Below are positions 31,142 to 44,700 of a stretch of 64,000 nt of DNA, piece by piece (positions within the stretch are counted from its first letter, which is position 1; the number at the start of each line of letters is the position of its first letter). Source of the stretch: Taxillus chinensis. Its lineage: Eukaryota > Streptophyta > Magnoliopsida > Santalales > Loranthaceae. The notes under the pieces were generated by a model. The model was given only the letters and a program-made list of their open reading frames with translations, was not told the DNA's origin and made no database searches. A program made the position numbers and the translations under genes. The stretch is taken from assembly GCA_023512835.1 (NCBI GenBank), contig CM042084.1:16192403-16256402 (forward strand), written 5' to 3'.

Positions 31142-31160
31142 GAGAGAGAGAGAGAGAGAG
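31142..31160 (-). repeat. (GA)n tract in the 5' leader of the 5-phosphatase gene
   Basis: About nine GA units on + (CT on the transcript strand), ~95 bp upstream of the ATG. It is embedded in a purine-rich 31080-31260 stretch, so the 5' UTR is pyrimidine-rich. Confidence 0.85.
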
Positions 31161-32369
31161 TCAAAATATGGGATCCGAGAGAGGAGGAAATGGGATGGAG
31201 AAGAGAGACTCAGAGAGAGGCATTGGAGGAGAAGAGAGCGGGAAAAGTGGTGGCGAGTGTACGGACAGGAAATGGAGGTTTGGCGCGTGTTAGAAACGAC
31301 CGTCAATCTCTTCTTTTCCCTTCGTTTTTCATTTTGTTTTATTATCATTATTATTGTTTTTATTTTAAGATTTCATAATTTTTAAAAAAAATCAAACTAT
31401 TGGAAAAAAAAAGTCAATGTAAGGATATGGTGAATGAATTTATCCAATGACCATAATTACTATTCTTTGCTTCAATTTATTAAAAAATGTTAACAACCTA
31501 AACATGTCATGTAAACTTAAACATGTCACGTGAAAAATACTCTCTTTTAAAAGAAAGCTTCCTATTAATTTTCTCTTGAGTCGTGATTTTGAGGACTTTT
31601 GATTTGGTCATCAAATAACTTCCCAGAATATGGATACGGATGATGTCACAAACGAATATAATTGAGATTGATTTGAGTAAGGGTAATTATTAGCTTATAT
31701 GAGTAATTAATGGAGGAATTAGATAGACGTGGCTTGAGAGTTATTGCTAAGCCTTGGATTTATCCGATTAATATTAATCTACATTCGATGGGCTATTATA
31801 AGTTATAACTCTTTCCTTGTATAAAGCGTTCTCATTCCCTCATTCCCTATATAGGTTGTTTAATCTTATGTTTTTTTAATGGGCCATTAGAGCCTTTACC
31901 ATAACTTTTTCAAAATACTTATTTTTTTTAAATGTAGAAATTTTTTAAACTTTTGAATAAAAAATTATACTGCATTAGGTTTTTCAAATGGTAGAATTTA
32001 AAAATTTAAAATAGATATTAGAAAGAGAATTTCTATATTTGAGGAATTACTATTTATTACCCAAAATATTTTTCATTATATTTATTAACACATGCACTTG
32101 ATTGTAATAAATGAAAGAAATAAAAAAAATAATAAATATAAAATATAAAATTAAAATTTTAAAGAATATAGATAAAGATTAGAATAAGACATTGAGGATA
32201 AATAAAATATATCAAATAGTATACTATTCATTCTCTAAAATAAAATTATATATTATGGAGATGACTGTTCTTAGAATTATATGTAAAAGAGTTCATATAT
32301 GGCCCTATTTTATCATCATATTTGAATTTAAAAAAATATTTGATCTAATTAAGATTAATCTAAATTTTG

Positions 32370-32370
<1 letters not shown>

Positions 32371-32397
<27 letters not shown>
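32371..32397. repeat. (TA)n microsatellite
   Basis: Uninterrupted run of about 13-14 TA units in AT-rich intergenic DNA. Confidence 0.9.
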
Positions 32398-32401
<4 letters not shown>

Positions 32402-33532
32402 CGAAATAAAAAAACATTTTATAACACTTGCATTATATAATTAAGATAGGCTTGTTTTATATATTTAAAGTATTAGTAGTGCCATTTTATAAATTTTAAT
32501 TAGTTATTATTTATCACATCAAATAACATATCCAATAAAATACGAATTTAAAGATTTTTATATTTTAATTAATAATATTATTATTATTATTAGTGCTTTG
32601 TAATTGAAAATGAACCTCATATCTCATATGTATTATTATTATTATACTTAAAATAATATTTATCTTATAATATTTGACTAATCATTTGATTGGAAGTCAA
32701 ATATTTTTGTAACTTTGTGAAGGATATTGTAGGGTATTTTTAATTTCATAGCTATTATTTAGGTATAATTTTTTTTAAAACTCTTGCCATTTTTTATTTT
32801 AATTGGTCAATGACCTTAGTCCAATAATTAAGGATATAAAAAATATTATACAGTTGTTCAAAGTTATTGTTTATATTGAAATTAATTTTAAATCTTTGTC
32901 TTTATTATATTTGATTAATTACTGGACATCTCAGCTACTTTTTATTCGTTCCTTTTTCTTCGTATGTATCAATCCTATGGATTTGTATTTAGAGTCGTAC
33001 TCTAGCACTTATGCGAGTAGGGAACAATATTATATTGGGTCAACTTGTTGCTAAATAATGCAAATACACGATCCCGGAATGTGTTATTAAAAATGTTATT
33101 TGTAAGTAGCGTTGTGTTCTATTTGCGTAATTGGTTGATGTGGTAATTGCAATGTCAGTAAAAACACTTAAAACTTAACGCGCAATGCACCAAATATGAG
33201 ATAGAGAGAAAAAGTACAGGGGAGGAAGGGAGGAGCCTCGAGCCGTAAATCTGAACGGAAAAAGGAAGAAATATGGCATAAATATGATTTTGAAGGCCAT
33301 ATAGAGTTTTTTTTAGAATTTCGAAGGCGAAAAATCCCTTATGGGGATTTTGCCTGCGTAGCTCTCGTCGATATCTACAAATAAAAAAATGAGCCTAAAT
33401 CGGACCATCGTACGCAAAGTTATGGTCATTTGAAGTTTTCGTCGGAAATTACAGTCGACGAAACCCAAAAATTTGTAGATTTAACCTTGAGAAAAATGAT
33501 CGATAGCTTCCTGAGGCCTGCTTAAGGCTAGG

Positions 33533-33686
33533 CTCGAGCAGATATACTCGAGTGCTTATGCTCGAGTCCCTACTCGAGGCGTGCTCGAGTCTCGCCTTGA
33601 GTAGAGGTTCAAGTAGGCCTCGAGCAGATATGCTCCAGCTCATGTTCGAGGCAAGGCTCGAGCACGCCTCGAGTAGAGGCTCAAGC
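33533..33686. repeat. cluster of CTCGAG palindromes in an imperfect tandem repeat
   Basis: Eight CTCGAG hexamers start at 33533, 33547, 33561, 33573, 33584, 33619, 33657 and 33668, plus near-matches (TTCGAG, CTCAAG, CTTGAG). Two longer units, about 33577-33612 and 33649-33686, share GCTCGAG, CGCCT-GAGTAGAGG and TCAAG, spaced ~73 bp apart. It lies inside a probable retroelement-derived block. Confidence 0.85.
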
Positions 33687-34769
33687 GATAATTTGGAAGC
33701 GCACTGAATCGTGAAAAAAAAAATTCTGAGGTAGTTTAATCCACATCAGTCGGGAACGCGAAAGATGCCGCAACGCTGGTTGTATCTAAAACTACTCTAT
33801 GTGTTATATTTCACGGAGAGAGAACAACAAAAAGAGTGATTCCAAACGCTCACTATATCCAAAGGTTTATATATATTGAAAAATGAGTCTCTATTTATTT
33901 TACACTTTTTTTTGGTAGAATGTAAGATATAATCTCTGGTAAAAGTTTAAAAATAATTTTTGAATTTTTTAAACAAACTATGATATTATTTTTTAAGTAA
34001 AAGCAAATTAAAATACAATTATTTTTTTATATAAGCAATTAGGAAACAAATATTGTTCGACAAATATAAGCAACGTCACTTGAATTATCTTATTATATTT
34101 GAACAAATATAATTGTTCAAATACACGCCATCTTTTATTAAATTATCTGATCATCCGTAACATTATCATATTTTATTAATTAGTAGCCTGATTAATGTCC
34201 GACTAATTTTAAAATTCAAGATGACCTATTTAATCTTATATTTATTAATGGGTTAAGGGTTGCATAAATTGATTATCAATATAAACCTAATTCTTTAAAC
34301 TCAAATTAAGTTCGGTTTTGTGTCACTCTAAAAGGCTAGATTTAATATTAATACTATTTAGGGTGAATTTTAAAATTATCAGACTTCAATTACAGATAAT
34401 GCATCATATTGGGCTTATAATACTAATATTAAAATAGGAAAAATTCTATTTACAGTAGATAATTTACACATAAATATTTTTATTAAAAAATAATAATACT
34501 ACATAATGTACATGTGGTATTACTCTTAAAATAGTTATATGATGTAGTATTTAAATCAACCACGAAAATTAAATAATTTTAAACTGAGTAATAGTCTTTA
34601 TCTTAAAATATTAATTCATTTTTTTATTAATTGATTTTTTAAAATATTTATTAATACTAAGGAAAATATAAGTATTATACTTTTAAAAAATTTAAAAATT
34701 TTAATATAAAAATTTTAAAATCATTATTTAAAAAATGAGCTAATCATCAACAAACAACAATTAATATGC

Positions 34770-34926
34770 CTTCACAACTCTTCCCTCTCGCGTCCTGCTC
34801 TCGCCTCCGCTCCTCTCCCTGCGAGATGCCGTTGCACACTCGCTAACTCTCCGCCGCCCCCTCCACCGTCGCTGCAGCAGCGTCAGGTCGTCTCCGGCTG
34901 CTTCTCTCTGCGCGCGTTCAAGCCAG
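34770..34926 (+). other. probable non-coding first exon of the TFIIIC5 gene, with a short uORF
   Basis: A GC- and CT-rich island (34780-34920) follows AT-rich DNA and ends in a donor-like ccag|GTCTCA. It is the natural 5' UTR exon, splicing to the acceptor at 35603-35604. It contains a 6-codon upstream ORF, 34826-34846 (M-P-L-H-T-R-stop). An earlier donor, gtcag|GTCGTC near 34887, is also possible. There is no protein evidence. Confidence 0.5.
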
Positions 34927-35631
34927 GTCTCAACTGTCATGGTTTTCGCTTTATGTTTTTTCAGTGCGAACTAAGAATTGAAGTTATTGAACATTTGAAC
35001 TTGAACCTTGCTTTTTGTTTTTGTTTTTTGTCACTATGCGGTAATGTGTAGAAGTTACTGTCATTTTAAGGGCTCTCAACTTTAGGCCTCTAATGTTGAT
35101 TCTGCGTCTAATCTTATTAAGGTGTTTTAGGGAGCTGTACTTGTTATTATTATTATTATTTAGTAATCAGTGACATGCTGCAGTTTAAAAAATGATAAAA
35201 ATTAAAATCCCATGCACTTTTAACGTCATAAAGAAATGTTTTAAAAAAAGAAGAAAAGAAATAGTAAATCCCCAAAACCTGTTAATTGTTTTCGTGAAAT
35301 TATGTTTATTGTTGGTACTTCGATTAACATTGAAATTATGGTTATTTACAAACCAACCTTGTTCTATAATTTGAAACAGATATGAAAGAAGTTTTTGAAA
35401 ATATTTTAATTTGTGTTGGTTGTTGCCTGTTGAGAGTCTTGAGACTTTTTAAGGTTGTTATGTTTTGTGGATGGATTCTAAACCCTTGTAGTTTTGGCAC
35501 CGTTGTCAAAATTCCTTGCTCTGCCACTCTGTCTATCTGCGTATGTTTTTCTTCATTCTGGTCAAATGTATTGTGAATTGGTTTTGTGTTCTATTAAATT
35601 TCAGTTCATTAAACTTGCTGCAACAGTGAGA

Positions 35632-38124
35632 ATGGGGGTTATAAAAGATGGAACCGTATCTGGATCCCTGCCAATTATGAAGACTTTTGCAGTTCACTAT
35701 CCAGGCTACCCTTTGTCCACTTCAAGGGCTATCGAGACTCTTGGGGGAACTGAAGCAATCTTGGAGGTATGCTTTTAAAAATGTATATGATAAATTTACT
35801 ACTTTTGTTAAACTTAAACAAAGTAATAAGTTAAGCAGATCAAAACTCTTTACAGGTTTATAAAATCACAACATACAACTAAATGTTGCTCTTATCATGC
35901 ATCTTGCTCAACCACTAGCTCACAACCCATTCCAGGCCATGATCTCTTGGCCCATGCTTTCCGCTTTCCGCTTTCCGCTTTCCGCTTTCCGCTTCCGCTT
36001 TCCATATGAACCCAGGATAATTCAAGTAGGGCTAAAACAAAACTTCATATATGTTGGGCCTAGGTACAATGCAACAATAGATGATCAACCCCCTCCCTCC
36101 CTCAAGATCTTGCACATAAGACACCTATTCACCAAAGTTATTTCCTGCTGCTGCAGCTGATCCATTGTAAGGATCTTGCCTTCATTGTCTCCTAAGCAAA
36201 AAAGGTTGCCCCATATCTTGTAGTAGTGTCTTCAATCCTGAAGGCTTGATACCCCTATAACAAGAGCTTGAAATCCTGCCTTTGTGCTAGATTAGGCAAC
36301 AATATTTTGCTTCTTACGTCTCTAAGTGATTAAACTTTTCCAAAAATGTTGTGTATCTCGAGATTGAATGTTTATCACCAAGAGAGCTAGCTCAAACAAC
36401 ATATGTAGAGGCCTCAACTCTTGGAATGACCATGATATGGAGAATTTCAATGTTGGGTTGCTGCTACCATTTTCCAGAACATTGGAATTTTTAGCTGGAT
36501 GTAGTCTGCTATTTTCAGTTGGGGAAAAGTCCACGAATTCTGTCAAGTGAGCACACCGTGCCTCGGGACCACAGTTGCAGTGTTGATGCCCTCCTTTTCC
36601 ACAAAACTTTCAGCATTATTCCTGGGTTTGTCTTGGCTTGCCCCAGTAATCACAGTCAACGATGCTTTATTTTTTTTCTTTTGGGTTCTGAAGTGGGTCA
36701 GTCATAGGTAATTTATGTTTTGGTGGTTAGAAAGGATATGAAATTTAAAATTTAAGAAGATGACAACATTGAATCACCTAGTTGCTGGAGAGGATCTATT
36801 TGTAAATTTTTGTGTACCTGTCTCTAAATTCGTGGATGAAGGATAAACCATTTTTGCATGTGTGATATGTTCATATCAAGATTTTTTTTTTGGTCAAATT
36901 TATGGACTTAGATGTTTTGTTGTCATATATAGGTGCCTGGTAACGTTGCAAAATTGTTACCTAATTTGCATTAATTGTAGGTTCACAGCTCTCATTCAAA
37001 TAAGCTGGTGCTTCATTTTCGACCAGAAGAACCACATTCGCATCCTGCATTTGGAACCCTCAGACCTTGCAACAATTTTCTGCTTAAAGTTGCACGAAAG
37101 AAAATTGATGTAAACAATACTGGAGGCAATGGCATTTTGAAACAACAATTTGCAAATCAAACTCATTTGAAGCAAACTACATGCGAACTGCCAGATAGAA
37201 AAGTTAGTCAGCGTGAATGTGAACTCGGTGACACTAGAAATGTTGAACATAGTCCTGAGAGAGTCCAAGGAGAAACGTTTGCTGATATTGTTGCCCATGT
37301 GTCTGAGGCATATTATTTCACTGGTTAGAAAGATTTTTGTGTTCATACGACCTTATTCTCTAGTTTTATTTTCTTTTGATGTTCTTCTAATTCATGGTTT
37401 CTCTATTTTCCTTATACTATAAAAGGAATGGTAGATTACCAGCATGTGCTTCCAGTTCATGCGGATGTTTCTCGGAGGAAAAGAAGTCGGATAGAAACAG
37501 GAACGCACACAGGTATCTTTTAAATTTTGTACATGTTGTAGATAATATTGAACCCAAGTTTTTAACTGAAGAAATATATTCCCATATTTGTGGGTTTTAT
37601 AGGGAAGGGTGATCTAGCGGACTTGTATCATGATGATCTAATGATTTTGTTGCCCCCACTTTTCTCTCTCAAGGATGCCCCAGAGAATTTAGTGTAAGAT
37701 TCTTGTGCATTTCAGTTTTGTTTAAATTGTTTTTTTTTTGTTTTTAATTGTTGAATTTAGTGTGTTCAAACCCTAGACTTCTCCCATATGTGTTATTCAT
37801 TCGAAGTATGTACCCCAGAATTAGGGTTTCATTTTCGTCCTATATTCCTTTGTTTTCCTCTTCTAAAGGGGTAGGTCCCCTAAAATGTCACCCCTCAAGG
37901 TATGTATAAACCCTGTGAAGGGACAAGTTAACCGTAGTAGAAAAAAACATAAAATCAGCTGCGGCTGTTGCGACTCCTAAACTCACCATTGTGTTGGTAC
38001 TGTTCACTATTTCAATGGAAAGAATAGGTGTTGTGGTTGCTAGCATTCTGGTGCAGCTCCAGGGTTTTGATATGCAAATCTTGAACTTTGCCATGGAACT
38101 ACTGATTTTGAAATATCAGGGAAA

Positions 38125-38179
<55 letters not shown>

Positions 38180-40676
38180 CTCTTCAATCTGATATATTGT
38201 TGGTTTTGTAATTCTTCCTGGATCAAAATTTATACCCCTTTGGATATTGATGCTTCAGTTAGGCTTATTTAGGTTTGTTTTTCCTTTTATGGGCCTTTGA
38301 GCTCGATCATTTACATGCTCTCCTGGGTATTTTGAAATGTCTTATGTCATTAATGATTTTTGTTCAGGCTCACTTGAGATGAGTTTAATCGAAAATTAAT
38401 AGTGAGAAAAAACTAGAATCATCATCAATTATTTTTGGAGTATAGTTGAACACCAATCTACTTTTAATAATTTAAAACATGGTCTATGTTACAAAGATGA
38501 GTTTGAGAGTTAGTTACGTGTAAGAAAAAATTAGTACTCACACAATGCTCTGGTATTGCTTATCTTAGAATTATGGATGTTTCTACTGGTTTTATTGTTT
38601 ATTTGGTATCACTTGTCTATAAATTAGTTTGTTTATTTTCTACTAAAAAATATTGGATTTATTTTTAATGTAATTAAAGGATTTAAGAAAAATGTGTAGA
38701 CTGAAGTTATTTAGTTTTTTTTTTAGAATATGGGTTTCCTTTTTGTTTATATATATATATATTTCATTTTATGAGAAAAGATTCCTTTTTTGCAATGAAA
38801 AAACTTATTAATTGATTTATTTTGTGCTTAATTAATTTGTTTTCAATTTCAAAGAGCTTTTATTAATTTTTTATATGCAAAGCAATGCTTTTAAGAATTT
38901 CCTTTTTTGATTTAATTTTCAATCCTAAATAAATTAAATCCAACAAAAAATTTTAGTTATTCAATTTGAATGATTTTATTTTTTTAGAAAGCAATCTAAT
39001 AAATTTAAGAAAAATCTTTTTCTCACTATACATTTCTTTATTTTTTAAAAACGTTGTTGTTTTTTAGCGTGCTAAAAATTGACTAGAATTTGAAATAAGG
39101 TTTTTTTTTTTTTTTTAATCTTTTTATTGTTTTATTTTATTTATCTTTTATTTTTTTATTTTTTTTATGGAATTGAAAATATGTGAAAATAGAAGTATTT
39201 TATTTATTATTTATTATTTTTGGGGGAGGAATTGAGAGATGGAGAGGATTTGTTGAGAGGATTGGTGTTTTTTTTTTGGTTGGAAAAATCGTGAGAGAGG
39301 TTTTGTTTGGTTCGATGCGATTATTTTTAAAATTTACCACTCATAAATAGTTTTAAATTTATCGGACTTACTATTTTTAAAAATAATTATGTTTTCAAAA
39401 ATAATCACACTGAATCAAACAACCCCAGAAAGAGTGAGAGTAAGAGGAGTTTTGATGTTTGGTTTGATTTTTGAGTTTGAGAAATCATATGAGTAGGAGT
39501 TGGATTGATAGTTGATGAGTTGGTTTTTGTATGGGGGAGAGAATTAGTGGGAGAGAGATTTAGTGGCTTTTTTATTGTCTTTTTTATAAGAGAGAGGATG
39601 AGTGGATATTGTAGAGATTGGGAGAGAGAATGAGTGAATTATTCATTTATTAGTATATATATGATACATAATTATATATTTAGGTTTTTTATTTTTATTT
39701 TTATTATTATATATGTATAGTGGGATTTTTTTTTTGATTTTTTGTATGGGAGAGAGAGAGTTAGTCGGAGATGTAGGGATTGTTTTTTACTGTTGTTTTT
39801 TTAAAAGCAAGTTAGTGAGTTTTTTTTGTTTTATATGGAAGTGAGAGTTAGTGGGAGAGAAAATAAGTGAAAAATGTCGAGATACTTTTTTAAATATTTT
39901 TTGGACTTGAGTCGTCGCGACAAGTGACCTAATATCTTGTTTTATTGAAAATGATATCATTATTGTGCCAAGTCTATACGGAACTGCTCTAAGTTGTTTT
40001 AGCTGCAAAAATTTGATTTTTTTTTTAAAAATAAGTCATGAAAAAAACATTTGACAATATATATCAAATTTTTCAGAATGATGAGTAGAATAAGAAAATG
40101 ATAACTTTGATTTCATTTAAAATGTTGTTTTGAATCCTGACTGGCAATTGATTATCATTAGTGGTTCAAATGCGGTTTTAGTTATAATATTTTTGTTTGA
40201 TCTGACAATTGAGTGCGGTTAGAATTATTGATCATTAAAATTAATTATTTATCACTTGAGATCGACTTCTTGCCATTTTAAAGCTTTTGAAAAGTCATCA
40301 AGATTGCACAGTTTTCAAATTTTTGGTTGCGACTCTTTATTATCTTGTAAAATTATACATGAAACGAGAGACATAAATGATGTCTAAGTTGAGATTGTGT
40401 GTTCAACTCAAACAAAATGTGATCATGTTTATTACTCGTACAAAATTGAGATTGTATGTTCAACCCAAACATATTGAACCGTCTTTTCTTAGTAAAAGTT
40501 GTTTCATGTCTATTACTCAAAATCTATCCCTGGAAATGTCATAATTATTAGAATAGACATAAAATCATAAAAATGATATAAAATAATATATATATAAAAT
40601 CATGTACATGTCTTGGACACTTGTTACTTAAACATATATATATGTATGTGTGTTAATAAATTTGACTACTAGGCGA

Positions 40677-40721
<45 letters not shown>

Positions 40722-41735
40722 GTTAGTTTGGCATTGCTATTGAGAGGTTGTTTCTGGTAATCTTAAAAAAAGTGATTATAAAATAAGTTTATGTTTTTTT
40801 TCTCAAAAGGAGAATTAGTTTGAAGGTTTCTTCTAAAAGCTGCTTTTTCAGGAAGTAATTTTAAAAAAATAAAATACCAATCTTATTCCTTTCATCGCAA
40901 CCTTACACGATGCATCTGGGCGGGTTAAGCTTGGCCAACCTCAATATATGACCCACCTGCAAGTCGCATCCCTTAGCATCCCCCTCTCTGACATCAACAC
41001 TCGGCCCGCCCCGTACGTGGCCGACCTTGCCATCGCTGGTGCCGATGAGGTTGACCCCTCCCTTACGGGCTGCCCAGAAGAATGTTTGATGACATCTAAT
41101 GTAGTTGGAGTGCTGCCCACGTAAGGTCGACAACATCAAACACTGCTACAGTGCTACCCATGCCTCCTCTCCTCGATTGACAACAAAACAGCCACAACAT
41201 ATATACAACAATTAATTCAGCTAAACCAATTCTACTCAAAGTGCTGTACATTGGGCAGAATTGGGTTGACAAAGGGCCATATAGGGGGTGGGCGGCAAGG
41301 ATGAGTGGAGGGATGGGGGTGGTGGCAAGGATGGGAGGGCAGGGCGGGGGGACATGCATGGGGAGAGGAGGTTTTTTTTTTTTTTTTTATAAAAATTATA
41401 ATACAATTAAAAATGATATTTGTGTCTTTTATATCTTTATAGCACTTCGTTTTTAATTTACCAAATACTTATCACTTGCTTTTAAAAGTTAAAGTACTTT
41501 TAAAATGATATTTTACCAAACACTCACTTACTTATATTCACAACAACTTATTTTTTCAGAACAACTAAAAAACAGCTTATCTTAAAAGCATAATATTACC
41601 AAATTAAGCCTATATTTCATATAGATATATGTGTGAGAAAATCCTGCTAGACAACATGCTGTCAAACTCTAAAACTACTTCATTTTAGTTATTGGCAGCT
41701 TGTTGCATTGCAACATTTACATTCTTCTTCTTCTC

Positions 41736-41776
<41 letters not shown>

Positions 41777-44700
41777 AAGATTGTATTGAGATTGAGAAAA
41801 GATAATGTATAATTTCTTATTTGGTTCACATAGTTAGTTACAATTTGGATGTGTTTGGATTTAGATAATATAAAGGGGTATTATTAGTGCAGTATTAATA
41901 ATTCTTATTATCAATAATTTTATCATTTAAGATTAATAATGCATTTGTTTTGCATTAGGATAACTCTTATGATCCTATTCTTGGCAATATATTGGTTTGG
42001 TAAATTAATTTATGTTATGTTAAATGGTAATAAAGTAAATTTCTATCCTCCCTTTGAGATATTATGTTATTGTATTTGTATGGGTTTTTAGGGCTAGTTA
42101 TCCCAATTCCAAAATGCACCTGAATAAATGGTGGCACATATAAAGAGTAGACCAAACGAGACGTGAAAACAAGTATTCCTTCATCAGGTCTAGGTAGCCA
42201 TTCCCAATACATGATTATTGTTTTAATTGTTGCAATTGATGCTGACATTGAAAACCTTTCCAAGGACAATCTGACTTGTTCTATATCCAAAATCTCTAGT
42301 GGTCAAGTACGTTTACATTCTTTCTAAATATTTTAATACCAAATTTGATGCGAATTTCATTCTATTTCTCAAACATAGGAATGACGATCTTTATTTTATT
42401 TTATAAGAATGCATGATGCATTTTAGGTGGGTTGGGTTCAATCACTCGCCCCTAAAATTCTCCCTAGTTGATTTATTGCTTTTCAGGCTAAGAACATCAA
42501 ACACAATGAGCTCGAAAAAGAAGCAAGAGGGAGTTGGACAACAATGGTGGGAGGTAAATTTTGGGTGATAAGCATATGTGGTCTTAGAGTTGCAGGCATT
42601 TGATCTCCTTCCACGTGTAATATAACGCATGAACTGGTATATTCTTCGTTTAATGATTTTTTGGATAGCTAAATGAGCTCTGTACATGTTTGTGGGCATG
42701 TATGTAAGAGCAAAAAACGTTTTCATTGGGGGTCAACACTAGTAATGCAAGGCCAATATATGTAAAGAGGCCTTTAGTATATTACAAAAATAATAATTTA
42801 AGAGACCTTTAGAAATATAATGCAAGGCCAATATATATTATGGCTTAATTTAAGGATGGGGCCAACCTTTGGATCCTTTAAGTTTGCCTTCATATTGAAT
42901 GTTGGTTTTCTTGTGAGTTTAATTAGAGTTTGGGTCTTGAGATGCTGGAATTGACCAAATTTATTCTAAGAAATTATAATTGCTTTTCACACGAACTACT
43001 GTCAGTGTTTAAAATGTGGGGCCCTTTGTAAGAAAATGAAAATAGATGAGAACACAATTTCCTGTGTTAACCTTTTCAATATATTGATTGGTAAATGAAA
43101 AGTTATAAAGAGAGTTATTCGCTAAGGAGAGAAATCCTTGTGGTCCCTGGTCATTGATGTAGTTTGTGGATCATTAATATGTATATAATCACTAAATTTG
43201 AAGTGACACATCCACCTTTCCATTGGTGGGTTGCATTATTTTGAGTTTTTATTACATATGTTATTGCATTTAAAATACGCCTTTTCAAATTGGATTTAGT
43301 TTTGTGGGGTTTCCAGCAGATTGAAAATGTTTAATGGTTTCTCGTCTGTCTTGTATTTTAGAGTTTCATTGCGTTCCATGTTTTTGAATCCTTCCTACTT
43401 TTTTTGCACCGGTGCACCCGTTAGAAATGAATAAATTGGTAACATCTCCCGTGCAGATGTATATGGAGCCATGCCTTGCCATTGATTTCAACATTCCAGA
43501 TATCCTTTGTATGCGGTCCATTTAATCGGTTATGCACTTAATCTCTTTCATCATTCCAGATGTAATGAATAAATTTTAGTTGGATCATGCAGTATTTCTA
43601 CAGCTGTTAATGGTACTGATACTTCTTCCCCTTCGTTGTAACAAAATAAAACAAAAGTAAGGCTAGACTGAGAGTTTGCAGCATAACAAAAATATGTTGG
43701 ACTGCAATCCGTTGCCCATTATTTATCTATTGAGGGTCTGTTTGGGGATGGGCTGGGGTGTGGGGCATTTGTCTTCATAGAGCTATACAGTTCAAAAGCT
43801 CCATGAGTAAAATAGACCAATTGGACAAATTTTATTTTTTAAAGAGTACATATAGAATCAGTTGGCCAAGAAGGGCTTTCTGGGAAAGCAACTTGTTTGA
43901 GCTTCTAGAAAGCTCTTTTACTGTGCAAGACAAACACCTATATGCTCCGGAAGAAAAGTTCTTTGTTGGCTAGCTCTTGAAAATCTTTGTCCCCTAAAAA
44001 TTAATTTAATAAGCTTTGCATAAAGGCCAAAGTTACAAAGGTTTGCAACCCTATTATAATATAGTTTCCTTTTTTACTGGTCTTGATAATGATAGGAATT
44101 GTTCATCGTTGTGTTTTGGATTAGTGATTTTCATTCATTCTTTAAAAGATAAGGCATATAATATGTGACTGGCTAAACCCCTTTCCTTGTTAATTCTCAG
44201 CTGTTTTTGAATAATGTTGGCTCTGCATGCAGCTAATGGAACTAAAAGCAAGTGATTAAAGAGTGAAGTGATTTTTTTTATCCTTGTCAAAGACATCAAT
44301 AAATAGGGCTTGAAAATCCTATATTCTGTTTTTTTGGCCAATTTCCGGTTTCTGTGGCACTTAACCTTCATACTGGTTCCGCAGAAAGTACAATGGCAGG
44401 ATTACATTTCCCAAGGCTCCCCTGATTGGGACTTGCAAATGGCTGTTTCCAATTTGTTTGATGAGCGACCAATATGGCAGAAGGGTTCATTGATAGAGAG
44501 ATTGCTTGATCAAGGGGTAAAAGTTGCACAGATGAAACTCAAAAGGTGTTGTTTCCTTCTCGTTGAAATATCTCTTTAAATTAATTGATATATCATAGCA
44601 GTCGAATATGGATTGTTGTGAGGACTCTGAACTCATCTAATTTGCAGGTTGCTGCTGGCATGTGCCTACTACTTTTCAAATGGACCATTTCTAAGATTCT

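Larger units (their letters stand above)
31350..34769. other. intergenic region between two divergent genes
   Basis: 3.4 kb separating the 5-phosphatase gene (-) and the TFIIIC5 gene (+). It is mostly AT-rich with an AT microsatellite at 32371-32397. The 33060-33850 block is less AT-rich and carries the CTCGAG cluster listed separately; it reads like non-coding retroelement DNA. No gene was recognised. Confidence 0.5.

Noticed and set aside
43457..43510. Use of GT at 43509 as donor for a conventional intron after the TFIIIC5 exon starting at 43457
   Set aside because: Needs the weak acceptor at 44388 and yields DIL-LQWQ, losing the conserved P.KV.W residues; the AT-AC model fits better.
43736..43980. 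Possible MITE starting GGGTCTGTTTGGGGATGGG
   Set aside because: No matching inverted end or target duplication found within a kilobase.
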